DNA of 64,000 nucleotides from the NCBI RefSeq assembly GCF_003076595.1, contig NZ_CP025785.1, positions 650,398 through 714,397 of the forward strand, given 5' to 3'. Made by a program: the position numbers and the translations under genes. This document shows, piece after piece, positions 38,224-47,623 of this stretch. The notes below the pieces were generated by a model. It saw only the letters and a list, made by a program, of their open reading frames with translations, made no database searches and was not told the origin of the DNA. Position 1 is the first letter of the stretch. Each line of letters opens with the position of its first letter. This stretch comes from Candidatus Borreliella tachyglossi (GTDB lineage Bacteria > Spirochaetota > Spirochaetia > Borreliales > Borreliaceae).

Positions 38224-41200
38224 TTAAATTTTAGGCTTCATGAATTTAGCGTAAAAGGTTTGAAGTAAATTTTTTAAGTTTTCATCTATGTTTAAATCGT
38301 TAGCATCTTTAAATCTGTTATAGTATGGGCACCATGTTATATCTTGTTGTTTAAGAATGAATTCCATAGCTTTAGTAGTGGCAATGCTTTTTTTTGGGTA
38401 TTCTATTTGTGTTTTAAGTACTATTGGGAATTCGTTTATATTTTGTGCTTTAATTAGACTTTTCTGTATTAAATCTTTATAAATGGGAGTAGGGTAGCTT
38501 GAAATATATGCTATCTGTTTTAGTAGATTTTCAAGGTCTAGTGAGTTTATTTCTGTATGTTTATATTTATTATCAAGTGATAGTTTAGAAGTATCATAAG
38601 ATATTTTTATTTCGTAAATTGCGTCTATATTTTCTATTTCACTTTTTAACATTAGTGCTATGATATATAGATCTATTTTTCTGATAGTGTTGTCTTTACT
38701 GGAATCTTTTTTTTCTAAGCGTAAGTAAAAATAGCTGTTATTAACTTTGTATATATTTTTAAGTTTTCCATTCAACTTAAATTCTAGTGTTTCACCTTCA
38801 AAGTTAATAGGAATGCTTTTATGTAGTGTGATATCAGACGCTTTCATTCTGAAAAATTCTGGGAAATTTATTTCAATATTATTTTTGATATCATTAAATT
38901 TTATTATAAATTCTTCTTTTATGGCTTCTTTTTTGGTGTTTAGAGGGAGTATTCCTCTTTGGATTTGGTTCTCAACTATACTATCTATTCTTTCTAGCAT
39001 GTAATGTTTGTTGACTTCATCTTTAATGCATTCGTGTATTGAAAAAAAATTGTTCAGTAACTTATAGTTAAAATTAAAAATATTTATAATTTGTTCTTCT
39101 GATTTTTCCTTGATTTCACTGATTTGACTTATATCTTTGATATATACACTTAATATTTGTTCGTAGAAGTACTTGTATGAGTTAGTTACAGCTTTATTGA
39201 TATCTTCTATTCCTAGTGTGAGTTGACCTTTGAGTTTGAGTCTTTTCTGTTTAAATTTTGAAGTGTGATCATTCCTTAGTGATTTTGCAATACGGAAAGC
39301 TTCTGTGTCATAATTTATTAAATAATTAGCTCTGTCATCTTTAAAGTATTCAAAATCGTAATTTTCATTTGGGTGTATTTCAATTTTGAAGTTTTGACCC
39401 ATGTTATTTATGTAATTTACTATCTTATTTATTACTTTAGGTTTATTAATATCTGGATTTACAGATTTGTTTAGTGAATAATAGAAATAAAACCTATTCG
39501 ATGCTGCCAAAATAATGTTAATTAAATTTGAAATATTGTCTTTTTCTAGATTGGCATAATCATAATATTCATTGAGTAAGTCCATGTTATCAAAATTAAT
39601 GTTTGAATTTAGTTGATCAGTTCCCAAGAAGTGTATTTCGGATTTTTGTAGATATTCAATTTTATCAGAACTTGCAACAAGTATGCCTGTATTTTGAGTG
39701 TTTGTTTGATATGATTTTTGTTTCATGCTTTCTTCTAGCATTATTTTGAAAAGTGCAAATTCAACCTTTTTATCTTTAACTTTTGCCATGTAGTCTTTAT
39801 AAAGGTTTTCATTAAAATCTCTTGAAAAATTTTTAAGGTATTGTATTCTTGTGTTTATGTATTCATCAATTTTGTCATCAGTTTCAAGTTTGATGTAATT
39901 TTTTATAAAGATCTCTATTATTTCTGCCCATTCATATATTGTGTATTCTCTTCCTTTAAAATACATTATATCCTCGTATAAGCTTCTTATTATGGTTATT
40001 AATTTTATTATTGAATTTGAATCTTGAAAGCTTATACTTTCCTGAAAATTTTCACTTTCGTATTTTTCATTAAAAATTTCAGACATTAAGAATCTATTAA
40101 AACCATTTTCCCATGAATTTAAAAAGTTTGTATCATATGATAAATTTTCTTTATGAGTATCATTCATTCCAAAATTAATATTCACGATGTCGCTAAATTT
40201 TATTAAGTGTTCTAATTCACTACTTGAGATATTAAATTTATTCATTACTTTTGTGTTACTTAAAAATTCAATTATTTCTTTTCTGTTAAAATTACTAATT
40301 GTCCCTCTGTTTGAAATAAAGAGATTCATTAATTTCTTTAAAGCGATTACGCTTTTACTTTTTGAAATGTCTTTAGAATCTAGCACATTAAATTCAAGTT
40401 CATATTTATTTAAAAATTCTTCTATGTATGGTACATACATATCCATATCTTTTGAAAGGCAAGTTATCGCGATATCATTTAGTTTTAAATTATTATTTTG
40501 TGTTGAATATAAAATGTTATTTACTAGAATTTCTACTTCTCGTTTTTGTGTTTTTGTCTCTATTATTTTAAAACTATTATCTAAGTTCAATAGAGGAGTG
40601 TTTATTATAATATTGTTTTTAAAACTTGCTAAGAAATTTTTCTCTTCAAAGATTTGAATATCCGCTTCTTGTTCTACTTGCGTTTCTATGTCGTATTTTT
40701 CCACTTTGACTGGTATTAATTCTTCTATTAGAGAAGATTTGTATTGAGTTATATCTTCGAAAAGTAATTCGTATATTGTGAGTTTGAAAATTTTTTGTAA
40801 GCAATATAAGATCTTTCTGTCAATCTCTCTAGTTTCGCCAATAATTATTATTCTTTTTGTTTCAATGCTTTTTGGGATGTCTGTTGTTTCTTGTACTAGT
40901 CTGTAATACAAATCGAGAATATTGATTTGATCCTCAAATAGTTTTTTAAACATGTCTCTTTGCATTGATTCATATTGAGCCTTAATTTTATCTTTAAATA
41001 AGAGACTATTTTGCTGCCAGCTTTCAAGTAATTTAAAGAATTTGGAGTAATATTTGTGAATTAAAGTTATTATCTTTGATGCAAAGAGATATCTGTTTTT
41101 TGTTGATGTGAATTGCTTAATATTTTTCGTTTTGTTTTCTTTGAGTATATTATACAGAATGAATTTTTCTGTCTCGGAGTAGAGAAGTAAAGTATTGTTT

Positions 41201-41448
41201 TCTAGAAAATTTTTGATATTTTGGTTTTCTATTGAAAGTTCATATATCATTTTCATTATGTTTTGTTTTATATTAAGGTTATATGAAACTCCATTAAGAG
41301 CTGCTAGATATTTTTTGATTTGTGCATCTAGGATATTGCTTTTTAGAATGATGATGGTTTCTTTCTTAAATATGTCATCATTTCTAATTAACTCTTCAAT
41401 TTTATTGTAAATTTTACTTACTTTGTTTGTTTTGTATATTTTGTACAT
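38224..41448 (-). CDS. recC: Exodeoxyribonuclease V gamma subunit RecC
   Basis: A 1074-residue protein recognised mainly by length, position and a few RecC traits: a dead helicase-like N-terminal half (IIIGETREIDRKILYCLQKIF, AITCLSKDMDMYVPYIEEFL) and a C-terminal half resembling an inactive nuclease domain. RecC holds the complex and reads Chi in E. coli. Whether any Chi-like site is used in Borrelia is not known to me. Sequence is highly diverged and rich in Asn, Lys and Ile. It lies five bases after pncB and four before recB. Confidence 0.85.
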   Translation of the reverse strand: MYKIYKTNKVSKIYNKIEELIRNDDIFKKETIIILKSNILDAQIKKYLAALNGVSYNLNIKQNIMKMIYELSIENQNIKNFLENNTLLLYSETEKFILYNILKENKTKNIKQFTSTKNRYLFASKIITLIHKYYSKFFKLLESWQQNSLLFKDKIKAQYESMQRDMFKKLFEDQINILDLYYRLVQETTDIPKSIETKRIIIIGETREIDRKILYCLQKIFKLTIYELLFEDITQYKSSLIEELIPVKVEKYDIETQVEQEADIQIFEEKNFLASFKNNIIINTPLLNLDNSFKIIETKTQKREVEILVNNILYSTQNNNLKLNDIAITCLSKDMDMYVPYIEEFLNKYELEFNVLDSKDISKSKSVIALKKLMNLFISNRGTISNFNRKEIIEFLSNTKVMNKFNISSSELEHLIKFSDIVNINFGMNDTHKENLSYDTNFLNSWENGFNRFLMSEIFNEKYESENFQESISFQDSNSIIKLITIIRSLYEDIMYFKGREYTIYEWAEIIEIFIKNYIKLETDDKIDEYINTRIQYLKNFSRDFNENLYKDYMAKVKDKKVEFALFKIMLEESMKQKSYQTNTQNTGILVASSDKIEYLQKSEIHFLGTDQLNSNINFDNMDLLNEYYDYANLEKDNISNLINIILAASNRFYFYYSLNKSVNPDINKPKVINKIVNYINNMGQNFKIEIHPNENYDFEYFKDDRANYLINYDTEAFRIAKSLRNDHTSKFKQKRLKLKGQLTLGIEDINKAVTNSYKYFYEQILSVYIKDISQISEIKEKSEEQIINIFNFNYKLLNNFFSIHECIKDEVNKHYMLERIDSIVENQIQRGILPLNTKKEAIKEEFIIKFNDIKNNIEINFPEFFRMKASDITLHKSIPINFEGETLEFKLNGKLKNIYKVNNSYFYLRLEKKDSSKDNTIRKIDLYIIALMLKSEIENIDAIYEIKISYDTSKLSLDNKYKHTEINSLDLENLLKQIAYISSYPTPIYKDLIQKSLIKAQNINEFPIVLKTQIEYPKKSIATTKAMEFILKQQDITWCPYYNRFKDANDLNIDENLKNLLQTFYAKFMKPKI

Positions 41449-41452
41449 AAGT

Positions 41453-42898
41453 TCATAGCATTTTGCTTTCTTGAGTTAGTTTGTTCCTTAAGTTTTTTAA
41501 GTTTTCTGTAATGCTTACTTTATATATATGTGGATTTATTATTCTCTTGTATGTGTGATCAAGGCTTTTAAGATCAGTTTGAGCTCTTTCTCTTATATGC
41601 CCTAGGTTTGCTTCGCAAGTGAGATGAATTTTGTTATTTTCAAATATAATATCCATTAGAAATTCGAAACTTTCATAAGTTTTTATTTCTTTAAATATAT
41701 TTTCTTGTAGAGGGTGAAAAATTGTAAGTTTCTTTTTTAAATTTAACATTGCTTTTATTTCTTCTTCTTCTTCTTTTAAGAAGATTAGATCAAAAATCAT
41801 TTGTTCATTTGAGTATACTCTAGCGATGCCTTTTTGAGAGGGTAGGGTTGACTTTTCAATGTTATTTGACATTTTCATCTTAGAAATAAATTTACCATCT
41901 TTGTTGATAGATATCATTTTATATACGCCTGAAAGGTTGGGATCGCCCTTAGCGGTAACTAAGTTAGTGCCTACACCCCAAAAGTCAATGGGTGCATTAA
42001 TTGATGTGAGGTATCCAATAATCTCTTCGTCGAGTTCGTTGGATACAATAATTTTTACCTCACATAGCCCATTCTCATTAAGTTCTCTTCTAACTTCTTT
42101 GCTTAAATATTCAAGATCGCCGCTGTCGATTCTAACAGAGAAATTTTGACTACCTTTGAGCTTAAGTGCTTTAAAAACCTTGATTGCATTTTTAAGACCA
42201 CTATTTAGGGTATCATAAGTATCAAGTAGTAAGCTTACATTATTTGGATATATTTTTGCATATTCCCAAAAAGCTTCTTCCTCACTGTCGAAACTCATTA
42301 CCCAACTATGAGCCATTGTTCCGGTAACTGGGATATCGTATGCATATCCGGCAAGCACATTGCTTGTAAAATCAGCACCACCTATGTATGCAGCTTTACT
42401 TGCCGAGAGTGCACCATTGATTCCTTGAGCTCTTCTGAGACCAAATTCAGCTAGAGTTTTAGCACCAGCTTCTTTGATTCTTGCTGTTTTTGTTGCAATT
42501 AGACTCTCAAAATTTATCGTGTTTAATACTAATCCTTCTATAAGTAAGAGTTCAATTAGATTCCCTTCGATGATTAGTATGGGTTCATAAGGAAAAACGA
42601 TTCTTCCTTCTTTTATTGAATTTATTTTTATGTTTAGTCTGAGTGTTCTTAGGTATCCTAAGAAATGCTTGTCAAAATAGTTTAGGCTTTCTAAATATTC
42701 AAGTTCTTCTTCTATGAAATGAAATTCTTTTAAGATATTAGTTAATGTCTGGATTCCAGCTAAAATTATGTACCCATTTTTAAATGGGGTTCTTCTAAAA
42801 AACATTTCAAATTGCGCTTTTGGATTGATGTTTTTTATGAAATAAGCATTCATCATTGAGAGCTCATAAAAGTCTGTAAATAGTGCTAAATTTTTCAT
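41453..42898 (-). CDS. pncB: Nicotinate phosphoribosyltransferase
   Basis: A 481-residue enzyme with N-terminal LALFTDFYELSMMNAYF, FEMFFRRTPFKNGYIILAGI, the GTMAHSWVMSF block (His that is phosphorylated in the family), LLLDTYDT and VRIDSGDLEYLS for PRPP binding. It converts nicotinate and PRPP to nicotinate mononucleotide, the salvage route to NAD in a cell without de novo synthesis. It heads the recCBD operon. A TATAAT box (minus strand, 42911-42906) ends seven bases before the ATG, and the only ribosome-like AGAGG directly abuts the ATG. Confidence 0.94.
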   Translation of the reverse strand: MKNLALFTDFYELSMMNAYFIKNINPKAQFEMFFRRTPFKNGYIILAGIQTLTNILKEFHFIEEELEYLESLNYFDKHFLGYLRTLRLNIKINSIKEGRIVFPYEPILIIEGNLIELLLIEGLVLNTINFESLIATKTARIKEAGAKTLAEFGLRRAQGINGALSASKAAYIGGADFTSNVLAGYAYDIPVTGTMAHSWVMSFDSEEEAFWEYAKIYPNNVSLLLDTYDTLNSGLKNAIKVFKALKLKGSQNFSVRIDSGDLEYLSKEVRRELNENGLCEVKIIVSNELDEEIIGYLTSINAPIDFWGVGTNLVTAKGDPNLSGVYKMISINKDGKFISKMKMSNNIEKSTLPSQKGIARVYSNEQMIFDLIFLKEEEEEIKAMLNLKKKLTIFHPLQENIFKEIKTYESFEFLMDIIFENNKIHLTCEANLGHIRERAQTDLKSLDHTYKRIINPHIYKVSITENLKNLRNKLTQESKML

Positions 42899-42905
42899 CC
42901 TCTAT

Positions 42906-42911
42906 ATTATA
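42906..42911 (-). promoter_or_regulatory. TATAAT box immediately upstream of pncB
   Basis: A perfect -10 hexamer on the minus strand, seven bases before the pncB ATG. No convincing -35 at 16-18 bp. Transcripts from it would start at about the ATG. Confidence 0.35.
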
Positions 42912-43053
42912 CACTAACTCAATAATTTGTTTTTTAGGATTTGTTGGTATGTATATTAAATTTTATTAAGTTTATTTTATTTAAATTGAATTAAAGTAAG
43001 TATCACTGCTTTTGAGGAGAATTGTATCATAGGTTTTGGTTTTACAATAATAG

Positions 43054-43059
43054 TATAAT
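43054..43059 (+). promoter_or_regulatory. TATAAT box upstream of zwf
   Basis: A perfect -10 hexamer lies 18 bases before the zwf ATG and nine before its GGAG ribosome site, giving a very short leader. No good -35 is seen. Confidence 0.4.
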
Positions 43060-43077
43060 TGTTTATTGGAGATATTT

Positions 43078-44511
43078 ATGAGGGAAAAGAATGTATCTAA
43101 TTTTGATATTGTGATATTTGGAGTTACGGGGAATTTGTCTAGAAGGAAGCTTATTCCTTCTCTTTTTAATTTGTATAAAGATGGTTATATTAGCAATTTT
43201 AGGATTATTGGGTTCTCACGCAGAACTTTTACTGATGAGGGGCTGAGGCTTTATATTAAAGATTCTTTGTGGCAAGAAGAGGCTACTGCTTTAGTTGATG
43301 ATTTTTTGAAGTTTTTTGTTTATTTGTCAGGAGATTTTAGAGAAAAAGATACTTATGCTAAATTATTTGACCTTCTGGATGATAGGGAGAGGTTGTATTA
43401 CCTTTCAACCTCACCTGAATTTTATGAAACAATAATTGCAAATTTAAAACCATATTCATTTAATGATGCACTTGCCTTTTCAAAAATTGTTCTTGAAAAG
43501 CCTTTTGGTAGTAGTCTTGATACAGCTAGGTATTTAAACTCGCTTCTTTATTCTGTTTTTAAGGAGGAACAAATCTATAGAATAGATCATTATTTGGGCA
43601 AAGAGACTGTTCAAAATATTTTTACATTTAGATTTGGGAACTCTATTTTTGAGAATATTTGGAATAATCGGTATGTAGATTTTGTTCAAATTACAGTGGC
43701 AGAGGAAGTTGGAATTGATGGCAGATTTGAGTATTATGATTCTACTGGTGCCTTAAGAGATATGTTTCAGAATCATATCTTGCAACTTTTAAGTCTTATT
43801 GCAATGGAGCCACCTATTGGGTTTAATTCTGATTTTATTCATGATGAAAAGGTTAAGGTTTTAAAAAGTTTGAAAAAGCTAGGTAAAGGGGAAATTGAAC
43901 AACGTATTGTTAAAGGGCAATATGTGTGCTCTCGGGTACAAGGGGTTTTAAAAAAAGGATACAAAGAAGAAGCTGAATTTTTGAAAATTTCAAATACTGA
44001 AACTTATTTGGCGATGAAACTGTTTATTAATAACTGGCGTTGGTCAGGAGTTCCTTTTTATATTAGAACAGGGAAAGCACTTGCAAGGAAATTATCAGAA
44101 ATATATATTCAGTTTAAAAAGCCCGATTTCACTATTTTTAATACTAGTTTGAACAATCTTTCAAATGCTTTAATTTTTAGAATTCAACCAAGAGATGGTA
44201 TCGAGATTAAGTTTAATACTAAGCGTCCAGGATATAATTATGATATGCAGGAAGCCAATATGGAATTTTCTTATCATTCTTCATTTAATAAATTTTTTGG
44301 TGAATCTTATGAGCGATTACTTCTTGATGCTTTTTTAGGTGATAGGACTTTATATGCTCGTAACGATGAAATTGATAGTTCTTGGGAATTTGTCTCAGAT
44401 ATTCTAGGTAAGTGGGAAGATATGAAAAATTGGGATTATTTTTATGGATCAGAAGGACCAGTTGAAGCAAATATGATTTTAGAAAGGGGTCATTTTTGGC
44501 GTAAGATCTAG
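43078..44511 (+). CDS. zwf: Glucose-6-phosphate 1-dehydrogenase
   Basis: The ATG at 43078 is preceded by TTGGAG with six bases between; a TTG four codons upstream overlaps that site and is unlikely. The 477-residue protein has the Rossmann GVTGNLSRRKLIPSL (family form GASGDLA), EKPFGSSLDTA and the active-site RIDHYLGKETVQN. It makes NADPH and 6-phosphogluconolactone in the oxidative pentose phosphate path, which probably supports redox defence. No pathway partner lies next to it. The following 262 bases (44512-44773) hold no gene that I can see. Confidence 0.95.
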   Translation: MREKNVSNFDIVIFGVTGNLSRRKLIPSLFNLYKDGYISNFRIIGFSRRTFTDEGLRLYIKDSLWQEEATALVDDFLKFFVYLSGDFREKDTYAKLFDLLDDRERLYYLSTSPEFYETIIANLKPYSFNDALAFSKIVLEKPFGSSLDTARYLNSLLYSVFKEEQIYRIDHYLGKETVQNIFTFRFGNSIFENIWNNRYVDFVQITVAEEVGIDGRFEYYDSTGALRDMFQNHILQLLSLIAMEPPIGFNSDFIHDEKVKVLKSLKKLGKGEIEQRIVKGQYVCSRVQGVLKKGYKEEAEFLKISNTETYLAMKLFINNWRWSGVPFYIRTGKALARKLSEIYIQFKKPDFTIFNTSLNNLSNALIFRIQPRDGIEIKFNTKRPGYNYDMQEANMEFSYHSSFNKFFGESYERLLLDAFLGDRTLYARNDEIDSSWEFVSDILGKWEDMKNWDYFYGSEGPVEANMILERGHFWRKI

Positions 44512-44773
44512 ACATCAAATCTAAATAGTTGATTTTTCTGCTTTAACTAATTTTAGAAATGCATTGCCTTAGTTTTGTTAGTGCAAGAGTAAGCATAAGC
44601 TTGAGATAACAATATGATTTTAGCTTTAATTGATAATTTTTCCCTTCTTTATTAAATTCCTCAAATATTAACTTATTTGTGATAAAATTACAAAAATATA
44701 TCTATATTTTAAGCATGTAAGTAATTAAGGTAATCTAACTTACTCTTTTTGGTGTATATTTGGGGGGTATTGT

Positions 44774-46144
44774 ATGAAGAATATTGACATTTATGTTAAA
44801 CCAAGGTTTTTAGGACTTTTGCCTTTTATTGTATTTGTTGTGATTTATTTGGGTACTGGAGTTTATTTGGAATTTAGAGGTGTGGAAATGGCCTTTTATC
44901 AGCTTCCTGCAAGTGTTGCTATGTTGATTGCATCTATTACGGGATTTTTAAGTTTTAAGGGAAAATTTGAAGATAAAATTCATACTTTTGTTGAGGGCGC
45001 TTCTCAATATGATATTATTTTAATGTGTCTTATTTTTTTATTAGCAGGGGCTTTTTCTACTCTTTGTAAAGAAATAGGTAGTGTTGAAGCTTTTGCGAGT
45101 ATTGGTCTTAGATATGTTGGGACTAGATGGGTTGTTTCAGGAATATTTTTAGTTACTTGTTTTATTACCTTTGCAGCAGGAACTTCTGTTGGAGCTATTG
45201 TAACTATTGCTCCAATTGCTTTTGAAGTTGCAAATAGGAGTGGTGTTAATCTAAGCTTAATGGCAGCTGCTGTGATGTGTGGTTCTGTGTTTGGCGATAA
45301 TCTATCTTTAATATCAGATACAACTATTGTTGCAAGCCGTACTCAGGGAAGTAATATTGTAGATGTTTTTAAAGCTAGCGTTGTTTATGCCCTACCAGCA
45401 GCTATACTTGCTTTTTTTGGGTTATATGTTATTTCAAATAAAATATCTAATATTGATTTTATTTCAAATAACATCAATAATGCTGAAGTTTTAATTGATA
45501 ATCCATTAAATTTGATTAAAGTAGCTCCCTATTTTGTTATTGTGGTCTTGGCACTAACGGGTTTAAATGTTTTCTTTGTTTTATTTGTAGGTATTGTTAT
45601 TGCAAGTGTTATTAGTATTTTTAATGCGAACTTGCAATTTTTAGATGTAATGAAAAAGATTAGTGAAGGTTTTTTAGGAATGGGTGACTTAATTTTCCTA
45701 TCAATACTAACAGGAGGAGTTTCTTTTATTGTAATTAGAAATGGAGGGGTTAGTTGGATTTTGGTTAAACTTAAAGCTTTAATACGAGGGAGGAGTTCTG
45801 CAGAGTTTGTAATTGCGTCTCTTTCTTCTGTTGTTGATGTTTTGCTTGCTAATAATACAGTTGCTATACTTATTTGCGGCAAGGTTGCAAAAGAAATATC
45901 TATTGAGAATAATATACCGCCTCATAGAAGTTCTTCTCTTCTGGATATGTTTTCTTGCATGTTTCAGGGACTTATTCCGTATGGTGCTCAAATGATAATT
46001 TTGGTGAGATTTTTTGATGGTTTTGTTTCACCTATCAGTATTATATTATTTTCAATTTATCAGCTATTTTTGTTGCTTTTTGTGATTTTATCTATAGTTG
46101 GTCTTGATATCAAGAGCTTTGTTTGGTCTTTTGATAGGCATTAA
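44774..46144 (+). CDS. nhaC: Na+/H+ antiporter NhaC family, first copy
   Basis: A 456-residue membrane protein with about 11-12 hydrophobic segments, preceded by GGGGGG nine bases before the ATG. Family traits include KEIGSVEAFASIGLRYV, GTSVGAIVTIAPIAFEVA, GSVFGDNLSLISDTTIVASRTQG and, late, LLANNTVAILICGKVAKEIS. It is a paralogue of the next gene: the same N-terminal KPxFLGLxPF, SLISDTxIxASRTQG and TGGVSxxxIRxGG blocks occur in both. NhaC proteins export Na+ or swap malate for Na+-lactate. The substrate here is unknown. Confidence 0.88.
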   Translation: MKNIDIYVKPRFLGLLPFIVFVVIYLGTGVYLEFRGVEMAFYQLPASVAMLIASITGFLSFKGKFEDKIHTFVEGASQYDIILMCLIFLLAGAFSTLCKEIGSVEAFASIGLRYVGTRWVVSGIFLVTCFITFAAGTSVGAIVTIAPIAFEVANRSGVNLSLMAAAVMCGSVFGDNLSLISDTTIVASRTQGSNIVDVFKASVVYALPAAILAFFGLYVISNKISNIDFISNNINNAEVLIDNPLNLIKVAPYFVIVVLALTGLNVFFVLFVGIVIASVISIFNANLQFLDVMKKISEGFLGMGDLIFLSILTGGVSFIVIRNGGVSWILVKLKALIRGRSSAEFVIASLSSVVDVLLANNTVAILICGKVAKEISIENNIPPHRSSSLLDMFSCMFQGLIPYGAQMIILVRFFDGFVSPISIILFSIYQLFLLLFVILSIVGLDIKSFVWSFDRH

Positions 46145-46193
46145 AAGCATTAAATTGGCTTCAGATTTTTAGATTTTAGAAGATCTTTTTACT

Positions 46194-46227
46194 AGGAGGA
46201 CGTAATTGTATCTAAATTATTAGGAGG
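46194..46227 (+). promoter_or_regulatory. Five-codon leader ORF overlapping the nhaC2 ribosome site
   Basis: AGGAGG (46194-46199), six bases, then TTG-TAT-CTA-AAT-TAT-TAG (46206-46223). The stop TAG overlaps the AGGAGG (46222-46227) of the following antiporter gene. This pattern would couple translation of a MYLNY mini-peptide to nhaC2. Confidence 0.5.
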
Positions 46228-46234
46228 TTGAAAA

Positions 46235-47575
46235 ATGAGTAATAGTAATTATATAAAGCCAAGTTTTTTGGGGCTTGTTCCCTTTCTTGTTTTTATTGTT
46301 GTTTATATTGGAACGGGAGTGGCTTTAGAAATTCAAGGAGTAGAGCTGGCTTTTTATCAGATGTCACCAATAGTTTCTATGCTACTAGCTGTGGTTATAG
46401 CATTTCTTTTGTTTAAAGGATCATTTGCAGATAAAATAGATGAATTTATTGCAGGGTGTGCACAGTCTGATATTATATTTATATCCTTAATATTTATGAT
46501 TTCAGGTGCTTTCTCGGCTGTTTGTAAGGAGATAGGAAGCGTTGAAACTGTAGCGAATATTGGACTTAAATATATACCTTCTAATTTATTGGTAGCAGGT
46601 ATATTTTTAATATGCCTTTTTCTTTCTACTTCAACTGGCAGTTTTATGGGTACTGTTGTAGCTATTACTCCGATAGGACTTGAGATAGCAAATAAAAGTG
46701 GACTTCCATTAGCAATGGTTGCTGGAGCTGTTCTTGGAGGCGGTGCATTTGGGGATAGTATGTCTTTAATATCAGATACAGCTATCATTGCAAGTCGTAC
46801 CCAGGGGGTTAAGATTAGGGATGTTTTCAAAAAAGGTGCTTCCTTTACATTTCCTGCAGCTGTTCTGGCAGCTATAGCATTTGCTATTTTGGGATCTTCT
46901 GCTGGCAATATTGAGGTTGGCGTTCAACTTGGTGAGGTACATTATTTAAAGGTTGCCCCGTACCTTTTTGTTGTAATTTTTGCGTTTTTAGGGGTAGATG
47001 TATTTTTAGTTTTATTTTTTGGTATATTGATTGCAGGTGGTATTGGTATTTTTGATGGCGATTTAACTTTACTTGTTATGACTCAAAAGATTAATGAGGG
47101 GCTTTTAGATTTAAGTGACATGCTTATACTTGTTATTTTCACAGGAGGGGTTTCTTATATGACTATTAGGCATGGAGGTTTTGAATGGGTTTTAACTAAG
47201 TTGAAGCATTTAGCTAAGTGTAAGATGAGTGCCGAGTTTACGATTACTTTTTTAATAATGATGGTAACAGGATTTGTTGCAAATAGTGGTCTGGCCATTT
47301 TGGTTAATGGGCCTATTACTAAAGATATATCTGAGGCTAATTCAGGATGTTCTAAGCGTTGCGCGGCATTACTTTCGGTGTCTTCTTGTGCTTTTATTGG
47401 CGCCTTGCCATATAGTATGCATATGATTAGTGTAATAAAGCTTGCGGAGGGGGTGATATCCCCCTTTGATATCATTCCGTTTTTGTTTTATCAAGCGTTT
47501 TTAGTTGTTATTATTATTTTATCTATAATTATTCTTGGATTAAAAGAACGTTTGTTACGTTTTGCTAGAACTTAA
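46235..47575 (+). CDS. nhaC: Na+/H+ antiporter NhaC family, second copy
   Basis: A 446-residue membrane protein paralogous to the gene just upstream (90 bases between). The ATG has a perfect AGGAGG seven bases upstream. It shows KEIGSVETVANIGLKYI, GGGAFGDSMSLISDTAIIASRTQG, VIFTGGVSYMTIRHGG and NSGLAILVNGPITKDISE. The two copies probably arose by tandem duplication and then diverged, because substitutions are spread over the whole length. The two are likely co-transcribed. It is convergent with potD. Confidence 0.88.
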   Translation: MSNSNYIKPSFLGLVPFLVFIVVYIGTGVALEIQGVELAFYQMSPIVSMLLAVVIAFLLFKGSFADKIDEFIAGCAQSDIIFISLIFMISGAFSAVCKEIGSVETVANIGLKYIPSNLLVAGIFLICLFLSTSTGSFMGTVVAITPIGLEIANKSGLPLAMVAGAVLGGGAFGDSMSLISDTAIIASRTQGVKIRDVFKKGASFTFPAAVLAAIAFAILGSSAGNIEVGVQLGEVHYLKVAPYLFVVIFAFLGVDVFLVLFFGILIAGGIGIFDGDLTLLVMTQKINEGLLDLSDMLILVIFTGGVSYMTIRHGGFEWVLTKLKHLAKCKMSAEFTITFLIMMVTGFVANSGLAILVNGPITKDISEANSGCSKRCAALLSVSSCAFIGALPYSMHMISVIKLAEGVISPFDIIPFLFYQAFLVVIIILSIIILGLKERLLRFART

Positions 47576-47577
47576 AG

Positions 47578-47621
47578 AGTAAAACCTTGTCTCTGAAGGA
47601 TGTGTTCTAAGAGATTTTACT
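47578..47621. terminator. Imperfect hairpin between nhaC2 and potD
   Basis: AGTAAAA (47578-47584) pairs with TTTTACT (47615-47621), with an inner TCTCT/AGAGA stem and a five-base bulge. It is a weak terminator candidate for both convergent transcripts. Confidence 0.4.
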
Positions 47622-47623
47622 TA

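Noticed and set aside
43014-43081. A 19-codon TTG ORF ending in TGA over the zwf ATG, after GAGGAG
   Set aside because: The ribosome site is only two bases from the TTG, too close, and a TATAAT box lies inside the frame; zwf has its own GGAG. Not convincing.
44512-44773. Possible small RNA in the zwf-nhaC spacer
   Set aside because: A TTGATA at about 44629 with a poor -10 (TAAATT) is too weak, and no terminator-like hairpin or conserved structure is visible in these 262 bases.
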